The translations under genes and the position numbers were made by a program. From assembly GCA_013286655.1 (NCBI GenBank), contig JABDFG010000020.1, forward strand, positions 1 through 36,156: DNA of 36,156 bases, written 5' to 3'. Under the pieces are notes generated by a model. That model was not told where the DNA came from, ran no database searches, and saw only the letters and a list, made by a program, of their open reading frames with translations. Origin of the DNA: Bacteroidota bacterium. GTDB taxonomy: Bacteria; Bacteroidota; Bacteroidia; JABDFU01. This document shows positions 1-11,200 of the stretch, piece by piece (position 1 is the first letter of the stretch; every line of letters starts with the position of its first letter).

Positions 1-486
1 GATATTGTGCACGTGTTAACTACAACTGGTTCTGGTCAGCAATATTTTTCTGCTACGCACCGTTTGGTGAAGAACAGAATGCAACTACTTATTGTTCCGA
101 TTTCAACTCCGGAGGAACGGACGTATTTGATTGAAACAGACGTAACAAAGTTGCGAGTGCCTTTTCCACTCACGGTTTCGAAAAGGAAATTGGGATCTTT
201 TAAAATTCCCCGGTCCCCGGATGTGGCCTGTATAGACAGGGATAAATTAAAATTTCCGTTGACTCTTAGAAAATGGAAGCAGGCAGATGCATTTGTGCCC
301 CTTGGAATGAAAACTCAAAAGAAGCTGAGTGATTATTTTACAGATAATAAATTTTCCCTGATTGACAAAGAAAATACCTGGCTTTTGATTTCGGGATCTG
401 AGATTGCCTGGATCGTCGGAGAACGGTTAGATGAGCGCTACAAAGTGACCGAAAAAACGAAAGTAATTTGTATATTTAAATCATGA
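1..486 (+). CDS. tilS: tRNA(Ile)-lysidine synthase, C-terminal part (5' end outside window)
   Basis: TilS modifies the wobble cytidine of the CAU-anticodon isoleucine tRNA to lysidine in the cytoplasm. Only about 160 C-terminal residues are present; the frame is open to the first base, so the GTG at position 7 is not a credible start. The visible part matches the TilS C-terminal substrate-binding domain: LRKWKQADAFVPLGM, then KKLSDYFTDNK, WLLISGSEIAWIVG and ERYKVTEKTK. The catalytic PP-loop half would lie to the left. The stop overlaps the next start (ATGA, 483-486), which suggests translational coupling. Confidence 0.9.
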   Translation, partial: DIVHVLTTTGSGQQYFSATHRLVKNRMQLLIVPISTPEERTYLIETDVTKLRVPFPLTVSKRKLGSFKIPRSPDVACIDRDKLKFPLTLRKWKQADAFVPLGMKTQKKLSDYFTDNKFSLIDKENTWLLISGSEIAWIVGERLDERYKVTEKTKVICIFKS

Positions 487-1019
487 AGGAAGCCGTCCTA
501 TTTGAGGAAAAGCAGTATTTGGGATACAATAAACAGTCTATGTTACGTCGTACCATTCTGGCTTTGTTTTGTTTCCTGGCTTATTATTGGTCCGAAAATC
601 CGAAGGCCGTGGATGTTTCAGGGGTGCATATCGGCTCCTATCCGGCTCAGAGCCTGGAAAATTCAGGTCAGCTTTTCTTTATCATGGGCGTAACAATACT
701 TTTATTTTCTATTATTTTCATATTTGTCGTTCACCTGCATACTTCAGTCAGTATCTCGGGTATAACGCTTACAGGCCTTTGGACATCGCGAAAAGTTAAA
801 ATTGAATTTTCGGAGATTGTTTCTGTACGTAAAGTGCGGTACCGTAAACATTTCGTTGGTCGTTCGGTCTATAATTTACATAGCAAAGGCAAGATCCGAT
901 TTTATACCCGGGGCAATGAGTTCGTTGAATTGATTGATAAAAGCGGGCTTAAGTACCGTATCGGAAGCCAACGGGCGGATGAGTTGACGGAAATTATAAG
1001 GAAAGCGCTTGCTTCCTGA
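483..1019 (+). CDS. two-helix membrane protein, PH-like tail, unknown function
   Basis: Not a protein I can name. The 178 residues show a short N-terminus, a first hydrophobic helix near residues 22-36, an extracytoplasmic stretch of about 25 residues, a second helix near 63-85, and a basic beta-rich tail of about 90 residues (SISGITLTGLWTSRKVKIEF and onward). That tail resembles small bacterial PH-like membrane domains, but this is a shape argument only. The start overlaps the tilS stop by 4 bp, so it is probably in the tilS operon. Amino-acid composition and coupling support a real gene. Confidence 0.75.
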   Translation: MKEAVLFEEKQYLGYNKQSMLRRTILALFCFLAYYWSENPKAVDVSGVHIGSYPAQSLENSGQLFFIMGVTILLFSIIFIFVVHLHTSVSISGITLTGLWTSRKVKIEFSEIVSVRKVRYRKHFVGRSVYNLHSKGKIRFYTRGNEFVELIDKSGLKYRIGSQRADELTEIIRKALAS

Positions 1020-1089
1020 ATTTTTATGAAATTTTTTGTAACGTTTTTCAAGAAACTGCGTTCAATCACTATAATTAAATCAGATAATT

Positions 1090-1383
1090 ATGGAAGCGAA
1101 CCTTAAAAAGCCAGAAGTGATTGAAAAAGAACAAGTGGCGCAGCTCAGATTTCCCAATGAAGAAGTATTACTTGCGGCAGATGCCATTAAGCTTCGCAAA
1201 GCTGATTTGGATAAGGCACTAAAGCTTGGAAACATTGAAAAAGGGAAAATTAAAATAGTGTTTGAGGATTCGGAAAGTATTAAACAGATTGAAACAACTA
1301 TATGGGGTGTAACGGATAAAAGAATCATTCTGAAACAGGGTGTCGTTATCCCCATTCACCGCATTCATGAAGTAAAGATGTAG
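1090..1383 (+). CDS. small soluble hypothetical protein
   Basis: A 97-residue protein without a signal peptide or membrane segment. The N-terminal half is charged and helical (PEVIEKEQVAQLRFPNEEVL); the C-terminal half is beta-rich and ends IHRIHEVKM. I do not recognise a domain. It lies 70 bp after the two-helix membrane gene and 52 bp before dsbD, all on the same strand. The antisense frame at 1080-1355 is less protein-like. Confidence 0.7.
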   Translation: MEANLKKPEVIEKEQVAQLRFPNEEVLLAADAIKLRKADLDKALKLGNIEKGKIKIVFEDSESIKQIETTIWGVTDKRIILKQGVVIPIHRIHEVKM

Positions 1384-1410
1384 GTGGAACAGAAAGCCAA
1401 TAAAATTCCG

Positions 1411-1437
1411 TAATTTTGATACCCGGCATCTGGGTAT
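1411..1437 (+). promoter_or_regulatory. candidate -7 box and start-codon hairpin of dsbD
   Basis: TAATTTTG at 1411-1418 fits the Bacteroidota -7 consensus TAnnTTTG; no clear TTTG box is seen about 20 bp upstream. Directly after it, ATACCC (1419-1424) and GGGTAT (1432-1437) form a 6-bp inverted repeat around a 7-nt loop, and the right arm runs into the ATG of dsbD at 1436. If both are real, the transcript would start a few bases before the hairpin and the stem would cover the start codon. Sequence pattern only. Confidence 0.35.
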
Positions 1438-3538
1438 GAAATCTAAACCAAGACATTTTAAAGGGGCAGTTTCAATCATTTTGTTTTTAATGGTTGGAAT
1501 GTTTTCTGCGTTTGTTGCGCAGGTTCTCAATCCTGTCAAATGGACTTTCAGTTCAAGAAAAATCAGCGATACAGAAGCCGAACTGGTCTTCAAGGCCCAA
1601 ATTGATAAGGGCTGGCATCTGTATTCTCAGTTTATTGATGACGGAGGGCCTATTCCCACAAAATTCACGATTGAAAAAAGTAAAAATTTTCAGCTTATTG
1701 GTAAGGTCACGGAAGGAAAACCTGAAAAAATTCACGATCAGAATTTTGGAATAGATTTACTTTTTTTTCAAAAAAATGCGGAGTTTAAGCAGAAACTAAA
1801 AATCACATCACTAAAACCTTTTGAGGTCAAGGGCAAAGTCGACTTTATGGTTTGTGATGATTCACGTTGCTTACCTCCCGATGCAAAGGAGTTCTCTATT
1901 CAGCTGGAAGGCATGCCTGCTAAAACCCTTACAGATACTCTGCCGAAAAGTGTAAAAAACAGTTCCCTCGACGCCGGGCCGGCGGACACGAATCAATCCG
2001 CCAAAATCGATTCGTTGAAAACAGGTGTTCATTCGAAGTCCAATACCATTATTGCCGCAACTGCACCTGTTCCGGTCGTTGAACATTCTTCCTGGGGAAT
2101 TTTTATTCTTGGTTTTTTCGGAGGATTGCTGGCCTTACTCACTCCTTGCGTATTTCCAATGATACCGCTTACGGTCAGTTTTTTTACTAAACGCAGCAAA
2201 ACGCGCGAACAGGGCATTGCAAATGCGATTATTTATGGTATATCTATTATTGTATTGTATGTTTCTCTTGGACTCCTGATCACCTTCTCGCTTGGTCCCG
2301 ATGCTCTGAACGCATTGGCCAGCAATGTATTCATGAATTTGGCATTCTTTGTAGTGTTTGTAGTATTTTCTATTTCATTTCTTGGGGCTTTTGAAATTAC
2401 CCTTCCTGCTTCCTGGGTGAATAAGGCGGATACTGCTTCCGACCGGGGAGGCTTGTTGGGAATTTTCTTTATGGCTTTTACCCTGGCATTGGTATCTTTT
2501 TCCTGCACAGGTCCTATCATTGGCACTCTGTTGGTAGAAGCGGCGGTTGGAGGCAACGTGCTTAATCCGACTTTGGGAATGGCTGGTTTTGCGACAGCTT
2601 TGGCGCTGCCATTTGCTTTATTCGCCGCTTTTCCGGCATGGCTCAACTCTCTTCCAAAGTCAGGCAGCTGGCTTAATTCCGTAAAAGTTGTATTGGGCTT
2701 ACTTGAACTTGCATTGGCGCTTAAATTTTTATCGAATGTTGATTTGGCTTACCATTGGGGTATTTTAAAACGTGAAGTTTTTATTGCATTATGGATAGTC
2801 ATTTTCAGCATGCTTGGTTTTTACCTGCTGGGTAAATTGAAATTTTCTCACGACAGCGAACAATCCTATACTTCTATTCCCCGTGCCCTGTTGGCCATAC
2901 TTACGTTTTCGTTCGTTGTTTATATGATTCCGGGAATGTGGGGCGCACCTCTGAAATTAATCAGTGGTTTCCCTCCCCCGATCTTTTATAATGAAGGATG
3001 GGATGGCGCGAATGGGGGGGCCGCCATTGCAAATAGCACCTTAATAGAAGGAACCGATCCGGCACATTGTCCTCACAATCTGTCTTGCTTCCATGATTAT
3101 GATAAGGCGCTGGCCTATGCGAGACAAACAGGTAAACCATTAATGGTTGATTTTACCGGATGGTCCTGCGTAAATTGCCGGAAGATGGAAGAGAAGGTAT
3201 GGATAGATCCAAAAGTATTAAGTCGCCTGCAAAATGATTATGTACTTGTCTCCCTGTACGTTGATGATAAAACACCTCTTCCTGAAAATCAGCAGTACAC
3301 CTCAGCTACGACAAATAAGAAAGTTAAAACTATAGGAAATAAATGGAGTGATCTGCAGACAACACGATTCATGACGAATTCACAACCTCTTTATGTATTG
3401 CTGGACCATCAGGAAATGGAATTAATTTCCCCTATTGGTTATACTCCTGATATTGACGAGTATGTAAACTATTTGGAAATCGGGAAAACGGAATTCAAAA
3501 AAAGGAATCTGGAGTCTTCCCATTCACTTACTCACTAA
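1436..3538 (+). CDS. dsbD: thiol:disulfide interchange protein DsbD
   Basis: DsbD carries electrons from cytoplasmic thioredoxin across the inner membrane to periplasmic disulfide reduction and cytochrome c maturation. All three modules are visible in 700 residues: a signal-anchor (about 11-29) and periplasmic N-domain with the redox pair C140-DDSR-C145; a multi-helix core (about 219-500) with the paired motifs LLTPCVFPMIPLTVSFF (C238) and FSCTGPIIGTLLVEAA (C357); and a C-terminal thioredoxin-like domain with VDFTGWSCVNCRKME (C578, C581). No redox cysteine is missing. The ATG at 1436 is chosen because it gives an intact membrane leader. The end overlaps the convergent response-regulator gene by 4 bp, leaving no room for a terminator between them. 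Confidence 0.95.
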   Translation: MKSKPRHFKGAVSIILFLMVGMFSAFVAQVLNPVKWTFSSRKISDTEAELVFKAQIDKGWHLYSQFIDDGGPIPTKFTIEKSKNFQLIGKVTEGKPEKIHDQNFGIDLLFFQKNAEFKQKLKITSLKPFEVKGKVDFMVCDDSRCLPPDAKEFSIQLEGMPAKTLTDTLPKSVKNSSLDAGPADTNQSAKIDSLKTGVHSKSNTIIAATAPVPVVEHSSWGIFILGFFGGLLALLTPCVFPMIPLTVSFFTKRSKTREQGIANAIIYGISIIVLYVSLGLLITFSLGPDALNALASNVFMNLAFFVVFVVFSISFLGAFEITLPASWVNKADTASDRGGLLGIFFMAFTLALVSFSCTGPIIGTLLVEAAVGGNVLNPTLGMAGFATALALPFALFAAFPAWLNSLPKSGSWLNSVKVVLGLLELALALKFLSNVDLAYHWGILKREVFIALWIVIFSMLGFYLLGKLKFSHDSEQSYTSIPRALLAILTFSFVVYMIPGMWGAPLKLISGFPPPIFYNEGWDGANGGAAIANSTLIEGTDPAHCPHNLSCFHDYDKALAYARQTGKPLMVDFTGWSCVNCRKMEEKVWIDPKVLSRLQNDYVLVSLYVDDKTPLPENQQYTSATTNKKVKTIGNKWSDLQTTRFMTNSQPLYVLLDHQEMELISPIGYTPDIDEYVNYLEIGKTEFKKRNLESSHSLTH

Positions 3539-3978
3539 CTATTTCTAAGCAGTTCCTCACTAATGTTTTTTACAATCTCTACTAATTCGTAAAATCCGCA
3601 GGGTTTGGTAACGCACTTTGTTACCCCTAATCCGGATATGTATTTATGGTCTTCATTGGAAATCGTTGTGGAAAGAATAATGATATTAAGCTTTTCAAGG
3701 TCCGCATCCGATCTTATTTCTTTTAGAGCTACCCGACCGTCTTTGCGAGGCATATTGAGGTCCAGTAAAATGAGATCAGGTAGTTGATGGTTCTTTTCCG
3801 TACTAAAAGATTGCCGAAGATAAATCATTAGTTCTTCGCCATTCTTGACGAAATCAATCAAATGCCCGACTTCCGCCTCTTTAAAGGCTAGTCCAATCAG
3901 TTGTCTGTCGTCAACATCATCGTCAACAATTAGTATTCTCAATACTTTGTTTTTCTGCACTAATTTTTCTTTCATCAT
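3535..3978 (-). CDS. single-domain response regulator, Rcp1-like
   Basis: A 147-residue stand-alone receiver with no output domain. Seen: acidic cluster VDDDVDD near 18-24, phospho-acceptor D73 in LILLDLNMPRKDG, the switch Thr/Ser in LSTTIS, and K125 in VTKPCGF. The long alpha2-beta3 loop and the LDLNMPRKDG motif are typical of the Rcp1 class that partners phytochrome-type kinases. Its start overlaps the end of the upstream kinase gene (3923-5200) by 56 bp; a GTG at residue 7 would shorten this to 38 bp. The overlap argues that the kinase upstream is its partner (inference). Signal output must go through protein contact or a phosphorelay. Confidence 0.92.
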   Translation of the reverse strand: MMKEKLVQKNKVLRILIVDDDVDDRQLIGLAFKEAEVGHLIDFVKNGEELMIYLRQSFSTEKNHQLPDLILLDLNMPRKDGRVALKEIRSDADLEKLNIIILSTTISNEDHKYISGLGVTKCVTKPCGFYELVEIVKNISEELLRNS

Positions 3979-5200
3979 GACTTAAGGGTAATGATATAAT
4001 AAATGTCGACCCTTCATTTAATTTACTTGTTGCCGAAATGAATCCACCATGTTGTTCCGCTACTTTTTTACAAATTGCCAATCCGATCCCTGTACCTTCA
4101 TGCGTCGAACTATCATCCAGTCTCTTAAATAGACTGAAAATTTGTTCCACATAGGATTGGTCAAATCCTATGCCGTTATCCTGTATATATATATTACAGT
4201 ATAACCGAAGTGGATTCCCTTTTTCAATGATATCATAAGTAATGTTTATTTTCGGAGGAATTCCCCGCCGGGAAAACTTCAATGCATTTCCAATGATATT
4301 CTGAAATAGCTGCCTTATTTGACCAGGATTTACCGGCAATTGGGGGAGCTTAGTAATTTTTATTTTAGCATCGGAATCCTGAATTTTAAATTCCAAATCT
4401 ATCAGGATCTCATTCAGTATATTATTTAAGTCAGACTTTATAAAGGCACCTTCATCATTTTCTGTTAACCTGGAGTAAGATAAAATATCCTTAATTAAAT
4501 TTTGCAAACGTGCTGATCCATTTTGGATCCGGTCAATGTAATTCCGGCCGGGCTCATCTAAAACAGAAGCGTATTTATTTTTCAGAAGGTCTCCGTAGGT
4601 TTGAATTTTCCGGAGAGGTTCCTGCAGATCATGAGAAGCGACATAGGCAAACCGTGCAAGTTCGGTATTTGCATCTTTGAGGTGTTCAATGTTTTCGAGG
4701 AGCCTGACATTCAGACTTCTTATTTTATCCTCTGATTTTTTTCTTTCCCGGATCTCTATAGCCAGATTTTTATTAATGGAAATAAGTTTCTGCTCCTGTA
4801 TGATCAGTTGATGGTTTTTTTTGTACAGATCAATGAATACAGATACTTTGGCCTTTAATAATTGTGCATTTATGGGTTTGTAGATATAATCGACGGCTCC
4901 GGTTTTATAACCCTCATATACTTTTTCTTCACTATAGTTATAGGCGGTTATGAATATTACCGGAATATGCTTGAGTTTATCTCTTTCATAAATGAGTGAG
5001 GCCGTTTCAAATCCGGATAAACCGGGCATTTTGACATCCATCAGCACTAAATTGAAATCCTGATCCTTTAATAAAATCTTTAATGCCTGCCTGCCCGAAT
5101 TTGCTTTTACAAAACTATAGCCATCCGAAGCAAGTATGGTTTCAATGGAAAGTAAATTGTCTTCCCGGTCATCCACTAATAATATTTTAATCTCAGACAT
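3923..5200 (-). CDS. receiver-histidine kinase, REC-HisKA-HATPase
   Basis: A 425-residue soluble kinase with an input receiver. REC at 4-125 (D55 in LVLMDVKMPG, K108 in YIYKP), a coiled-coil linker at about 130-185, HisKA with H190 in ASHDLQEPLRK, and HATPase with N-box N305 (IIGNALKF), G1 motif DNGIG at 341-345 and G2 motif GTGIGLAICKK. There are no membrane segments. It starts 6 bp after the giant poly-HAMP kinase, so the two are almost certainly co-transcribed, and it overlaps the single receiver downstream. The N-terminal receiver suggests it is controlled by phosphorylation, plausibly from the giant kinase or the Hpt protein nearby (inference). Confidence 0.93.
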   Translation of the reverse strand: MSEIKILLVDDREDNLLSIETILASDGYSFVKANSGRQALKILLKDQDFNLVLMDVKMPGLSGFETASLIYERDKLKHIPVIFITAYNYSEEKVYEGYKTGAVDYIYKPINAQLLKAKVSVFIDLYKKNHQLIIQEQKLISINKNLAIEIRERKKSEDKIRSLNVRLLENIEHLKDANTELARFAYVASHDLQEPLRKIQTYGDLLKNKYASVLDEPGRNYIDRIQNGSARLQNLIKDILSYSRLTENDEGAFIKSDLNNILNEILIDLEFKIQDSDAKIKITKLPQLPVNPGQIRQLFQNIIGNALKFSRRGIPPKINITYDIIEKGNPLRLYCNIYIQDNGIGFDQSYVEQIFSLFKRLDDSSTHEGTGIGLAICKKVAEQHGGFISATSKLNEGSTFIISLPLSHDERKISAEKQSIENTNC

Positions 5201-5206
5201 ATATCT

Positions 5207-8200
5207 TTATTTTCTGTATAACCACAAGCGCATCAGGGACAGTAGTTGATCCACTTTTACGGGTTTTGTAATGTAATCGGAAGCTCCGGCCTCAATGCAT
5301 TTTTGCCTGTCTCCTTTCATGGCCTTTGCTGTCACTGCTATTATCGGAAGACTGCTGTTTTTTGTTTCGCGCCGTATTTTCTGAGTGGTTTCATAACCAT
5401 CCATTTCCGGCATCATTATATCCATCAAGACAATGTCGATATTTTCATATTCATTCAGCAGGTTAATCGCTTCCTGTCCGCTTTCAGCTGTAATTACATT
5501 CATGTTGTATCTTTCAAAGGCAGTAGTTAATGCAAAAAGATTCCGCACATCATCATCCACCACAAGGACATTTTTGCTTGCAAGCACATCCTCTTTTATC
5601 CGGATATTTTCAATAATCTTCCGTTTGGCGGGCTGTAAATCTCTGTGTTCGAGGTGAAGGTGCATGACCGTTTCTTCCAGCAGACGCTCAAGCGAATTTA
5701 CATCTTTCAGCATAATGCTGTTCGCCAGTTGTTTTAATTCGGAGGTTTCCTTTGAGGTAAATTCTTTAGCTGAATAAATAATAACGGGTGTAATTTCTTC
5801 CGAATGTTTCTGATCAATCATCCGCAGTAATTCCATTGCCGTAGTATCCGGCAAGGTATAATCAAGAATTACACAATCAAACTGTTTAGTTCTCAGCTGT
5901 TTCATGGCTGTACTTCCAGTGCGGGCCAGGGTTATTTTAATTTCATCGTGTTCCAGCATTTTGATGATGTTGGAATAATCGAGTTCATTGTCCTCTACAA
6001 GAAGCAGGTTTTTAACCTTTTTGCTATTGAATTTAATAATGTTTGTGAACAGGTTATTCAATGCTTTGTTTTTGAGAGGCTTTAATGAAAAACTCTTTGC
6101 CCCGCGTTTTACAGCCAATGATTTATTCTCTTCTCCGGAAATCAGGTGAATGGGAATGTGCCGGAGGTTCAGATCATTTTTGAATAGCTCCAGAATCTTC
6201 CATCCGCTGGTGTCCGGAAGTTTTACGTCCAGGGTAACGGCGATGGGTTTATATTTGTTTGCAAATTCAAAAACTTCTCCGTAATTCACTGCGACTACTG
6301 CTTTTAGTCCGGCCTGGTGGGCTTTGTCAATCATAATCTTGGAAAAGCGCACATCATCCTCCACAATTAAAAGGGTCTTGTCATTGGCAAGGACATTTAT
6401 TCTGTCATCGCCTGTTTCATTGATCATCTCATTTATAAAATGCAGATCTTTTATTTCTCCCGTTGCGGTGACCGAAAGGTTAGAAATAGTTGCTGTTTCC
6501 GGCTCAGCAAGGTTTTTGTCTTTTCCGATATTTTTTTCCATCCGATTACTTGCAGGTACGTAGTCGAGTGGTAAAAACAAGGTAAACATACTTCCTTGTT
6601 CTAACTGGCTTTCTAATTCGATGGATCCCCCCAACAAGTCGGCGAGACCCCGGCTGATGGATAAGCCAAGGCCGGTTCCTCCATACTTCCGGCTGGTAGA
6701 ACCTTCTGCCTGCTGAAAAGCCTCGAAAATAATACTTTGTTTATCCTTGGAGATTCCAATACCTGTATCGCTGATCGCAAATGCAATGACGGTTTTGGCT
6801 GAATCGAGATTTACATTCTTTGTTTTCCAGTTTTTTTGTGCTTTGTAAATTTTGAGTTTCACCTCACCTTTTTCGGTAAATTTAAAGGCATTGGATAATA
6901 AATTTTTTAAGATCTGGTTCAAGCGTTGAATATCTGTTTCGATTTTTTCGGGAATGTTTTTTTCCAAATCAATGATGAACTTCAGGTTTTTGGCTTCCGA
7001 TATGTGTTTAAATGTAGATTCAACAAAGGAGGATATCTCGGAGAACCGAATAGGAACAAAATCGGTAGAAATGAAACCAGATTCAATTTTAGACAAATCC
7101 AGAATATCATTGATCAATTGTATCAGGTCGTCTCCGCAAGAGTGAATCGTTTTGGCAAAACCAATTTGCTTTTCCGTAAGGTTACCCTCGTGATTTTCGA
7201 ATAATTGCTGGGCCAGAATTAAGAGACTATTGAGGGGGGTTCTCAATTCATGGGACATGTTCGCAAGAAACTCGGATTTGTATTTGGAAGTAAGTGTTAA
7301 TTGCTCCGCTTTTTCTTCGAGGGATTTACTTGCATCTTCAATTTCCTTATTTTTTTGCTCCAGTTCATCCTTTTGTTTCACCAGCAGGAGGGCTTTGTCC
7401 TCCAGTTCCTCATTCGTTCTGCGTAATTCATCCTGCTGTATTTTCAACTCACCTGCAAGTGACTGAGACTGGGCAAGTAACTCTTGTGTTTTGGTGTTGG
7501 TTTCAATCGTATTCAATACGATACCGATACTTTCCGTCAGTTGTTCCAAAAAGTCAATATGTGTTTCGCTGAATTGTGCAAAAGAAGCAAGTTCAATTAC
7601 GGCTTTTACCTTTGTTTCAAACAGTACTGGAAGAACGATTAGATTAGTAGGCCTCGCTTCTCCTAAACTTGAACTGATTTTCACATAATCTGTAGGAGCA
7701 GTTATGAGGATGCGTTCTTTTTCCAATGCACATTGTCCAACCAAACCTTCCCCAAGAGTGAATTCCGATGATATGGATTTTTCACCTTTATATGCATAAG
7801 AAGTAAATAATTTTAACTTGGAATCGTCCTGAAAGATATAAAATGCTCCAAAATTTATGGACACAACCTGGGCGAGCTCCGAGAGAATTCTTTTTGTAAC
7901 GGTATTCAGATCCTTCTGCCCCTGAAGCATCTGGGTAAATTTGGCAAGATTTGATTTTAACCAGTCTTGTTCCTGATTGCGCAGAGTTGTCTGTTTTAAG
8001 TTGGAGATCATCTGATTAATCGTATCCTTCAAAGCTTCCACTTCTCCCTTCGCATCCACACTGATCGATCGTGTCAAATCTCCTTTTGTAACCGCGGAAG
8101 CTACTTCGGAGATCGCCCTCACCTGAGTAGTTAAATTTTCCGCCAGCTGGTTCACATTTTCTGTTAAGTTTTTCCAGATCCCGGAGGTTCCCGGTACATT

Positions 8201-11200
8201 GGCTTGCCCCCCCAGTTTTCCATCCACACCCACCTCACGGGCAACTGTGGTTACCTGATCGGCAAACAAAGCGAGGGTATCGATCATTTCATTAATTGTT
8301 TCTGTTAACTGGGCCACTTCTCCTTTTGCATTGATGGATAATTTCTGCTTCAGGTTACCAGTGGCCACGGAGGTTACCACCTTGGCAATACCCCGCACCT
8401 GGCTGGTAAGATTAGAAGCCATCATATTAACAGAGTCTGTCAAATCCTTCCATGTTCCGGCAACACCACGTACCTCCGATTGTCCTCCAAGAATTCCTTC
8501 CGTCCCTACTTCGCGGGCTACCCGTGTTACTTCTGATGCAAAAGAATTGAGCTGATCCACCATTGTATTAATGGTATTCTTCAGATCAAGAATTTCACCT
8601 TTTACGTCAATGGTCACTTTTTTCGATAAGTCACCGCCTGCTACAGCTTTTGTTACTTCTGCAATATTACGTACCTGCGATGTGAGGTTACCTGTCATCT
8701 GATTCACGGAATCGGTCAAATCTTTCCAGGTTCCGGCTACTCCAGGTACAAATGCCTGTCCACCCAGTTTTCCGTCGGTACCCACCTCACGGGCTACGCG
8801 TGTTACTTCCGAAGCGAAGGCCCGAAGCTGATCCACCATCGTATTCAGCGTCTCTTTTAACTGGAGGATTTCTCCACGAACGTCCACCGTAATTTTTTTA
8901 GACATGTCCCCGTTTGCGACAGCAATCGCAACATCTGCGATGTTACGGACCTGTGAGGTAAGGTTACTTGCCATCTGGTTCACGGAATCCGTTAAGTCTT
9001 TCCAGGTTCCCGCCACCCCAGGTACATTTGCCTGCCCGCCCAGTTTTCCTTCGGTACCAACCTCACGTGCCACACGGGTTACCTCGGAAACGAATCCTCT
9101 TAGCTGATCGACCATGGTGTTGATCGTATTTTTTAACTCCAGGATCTCGCCCTTTACGTCCACCTCAATTTTTCTTGATAAATCACCATTTGCCACGGAG
9201 GTCGTTACCTCTGCAATGTTCCGGACCTGTCCAGTCAGGTTACTTGCCATTTTGTTAACCGACTCCGTTAAGTCTTTCCAGGTACCTCCCACACCTGGTA
9301 CGTCTGCCTGGCCACCTAACTGGCCTTCGGAGCCCACTTCACGTGCCACACGGGTTACTTCTGAACCGAAAGAGTTCAGCTGATCCACCATGGTATTGAT
9401 CGTATTTTTCAGCTCCAGAATTTCGCCCTTGACATCCACTGTAATTTTACGGGATAAGTCTCCTCTTGCCACAGCTGTTGTTACTTCCGCCACATTACGC
9501 ACCTGAGCGGTGAGGTTACCGGCCATCTGGTTCACGGAATCTGTTAAATCTTTCCAGGTTCCGGCCACACCTTTTACCTGGGCCTGACCACCGAGTTTGC
9601 CTTCGGAACCTACTTCTCTTGCTACACGAGTTACCTCTGAACCAAAGGAGTTCAGCTGGTCAACCATGGTATTGATGGTGTCTTTTAATTCCAGAATTTC
9701 ACCTTTAACGTCTACTGTAATTTTCCGGGATAAGTCACCTTTGGCCACGGCAGTGGTTACCTCGGCAATATTCCGGACCTGTGAGGTGAGATTGCTTGCC
9801 ATCTGATTCACAGAATCTGTTAAATCCTTCCAGGCACCACCTACGCCTTTCACTTTTGCCTGTCCGCCCAGTTTACCTTCCGTACCTACTTCCAGTGCTA
9901 CACGGGTTACCTCAGAAGAGAAAGAGTTCAACTGGTCGACCAGTGTGTTAATGGTCTTTTTAAGTTCCAGAATCTCACCTTCTACATCCACCGTAATTTT
10001 TTTAGATAAGTCTCCATTGGCCACCGCTGTAGTTACTTCTGCAATATTACGTACCTGAGCTGTCAGGTTACTGGCCATCTGATTTACAGAGTCCGTTAAA
10101 TCTTTCCAGACACCGCCTACACCTTTCACCGTTGCCTGCCCTCCTAATTTTCCTTCCGAACCCACTTCACGTGCCACACGGGTTACTTCCGAACCGAAGG
10201 AGTTCAGCTGATCCACCATGGTATTGATCGTATTTTTCAACTCCAGAATTTCTCCTTTTACGTCGACCGTAATTTTTCTTGATAAATCCCCGTTGGCTAC
10301 AGCCGTTGTCACCTCTGCAATATTACGTACCTGCCCAGTCAGGTTACTTGCCATTTGGTTCACGGAATCTGTTAAATCTTTCCAGGTACCCGCAACTCCT
10401 TTTACCTGCGCCTGTCCTCCCAGTTTTCCTTCCGTACCTACTTCCAGTGCTACACGTGTTACTTCCGAACCGAAGGAGTTGAGCTGATCCACCATGGTAT
10501 TAATGGTGTCTTTTAATTCAAGGATTTCACCCTTAACGTCCACTGTTATTTTTTTTGATAAGTCACCTTTCGCAACCGCGGTCGTAACTTCAGCAATATT
10601 CCGCACCTGGCCCGTCAGATTGCTGGCCATTTGGTTCACAGAATCCGTTAAATCTTTCCAGGTACCTGCCACACCCTTCACCTGGGCTTGTCCGCCTAAT
10701 TTACCTTCTGTACCTACTTCCAGGGCCACCCGGGTTACTTCGGAAGAAAAGGAGTTCAACTGATCCACCATGGTGTTGATGGTATTCTTTAATTCCAGGA
10801 TTTCTCCTTTTACGTCCACTGTAATTTTTTTCGACAGGTCACCTTTTGCCACAGCTGTTGTTACTTCAGCAATATTCCGCACCTGTGCGGTAAGGTTGCT
10901 TCCCATCAGATTCACGGAGTCTGTCAGATCCTTCCAAACACCGGACACTTCTTTTACTTTTGCCTGTCCTCCCAGTTTGCCTTCAGATCCTACTTCTCTT
11001 GCTACGCGGGTTACTTCCATGGAAAACAAGTTGAGCTGCTTCACCATGTCATTTACCTCCCTTGCAATCCTGAGAAATTCTCCTTGCAGCATTTGTCCTC
11101 CGATTTCCAAAGGCATTTGTTCGGATAAGTTACCTTTTGCAACCGAACTGATCACATTCGCGATTTCAATAGTAGGATGTACAAGATCGGAGATCAATGT

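Noticed and set aside
8123-10882. Assembly artefact from repeated 276-bp units
   Set aside because: Every unit differs by several synonymous and amino-acid changes and the frame is open throughout, so a collapsed or duplicated assembly is unlikely, though exact copy number should be confirmed with long reads.
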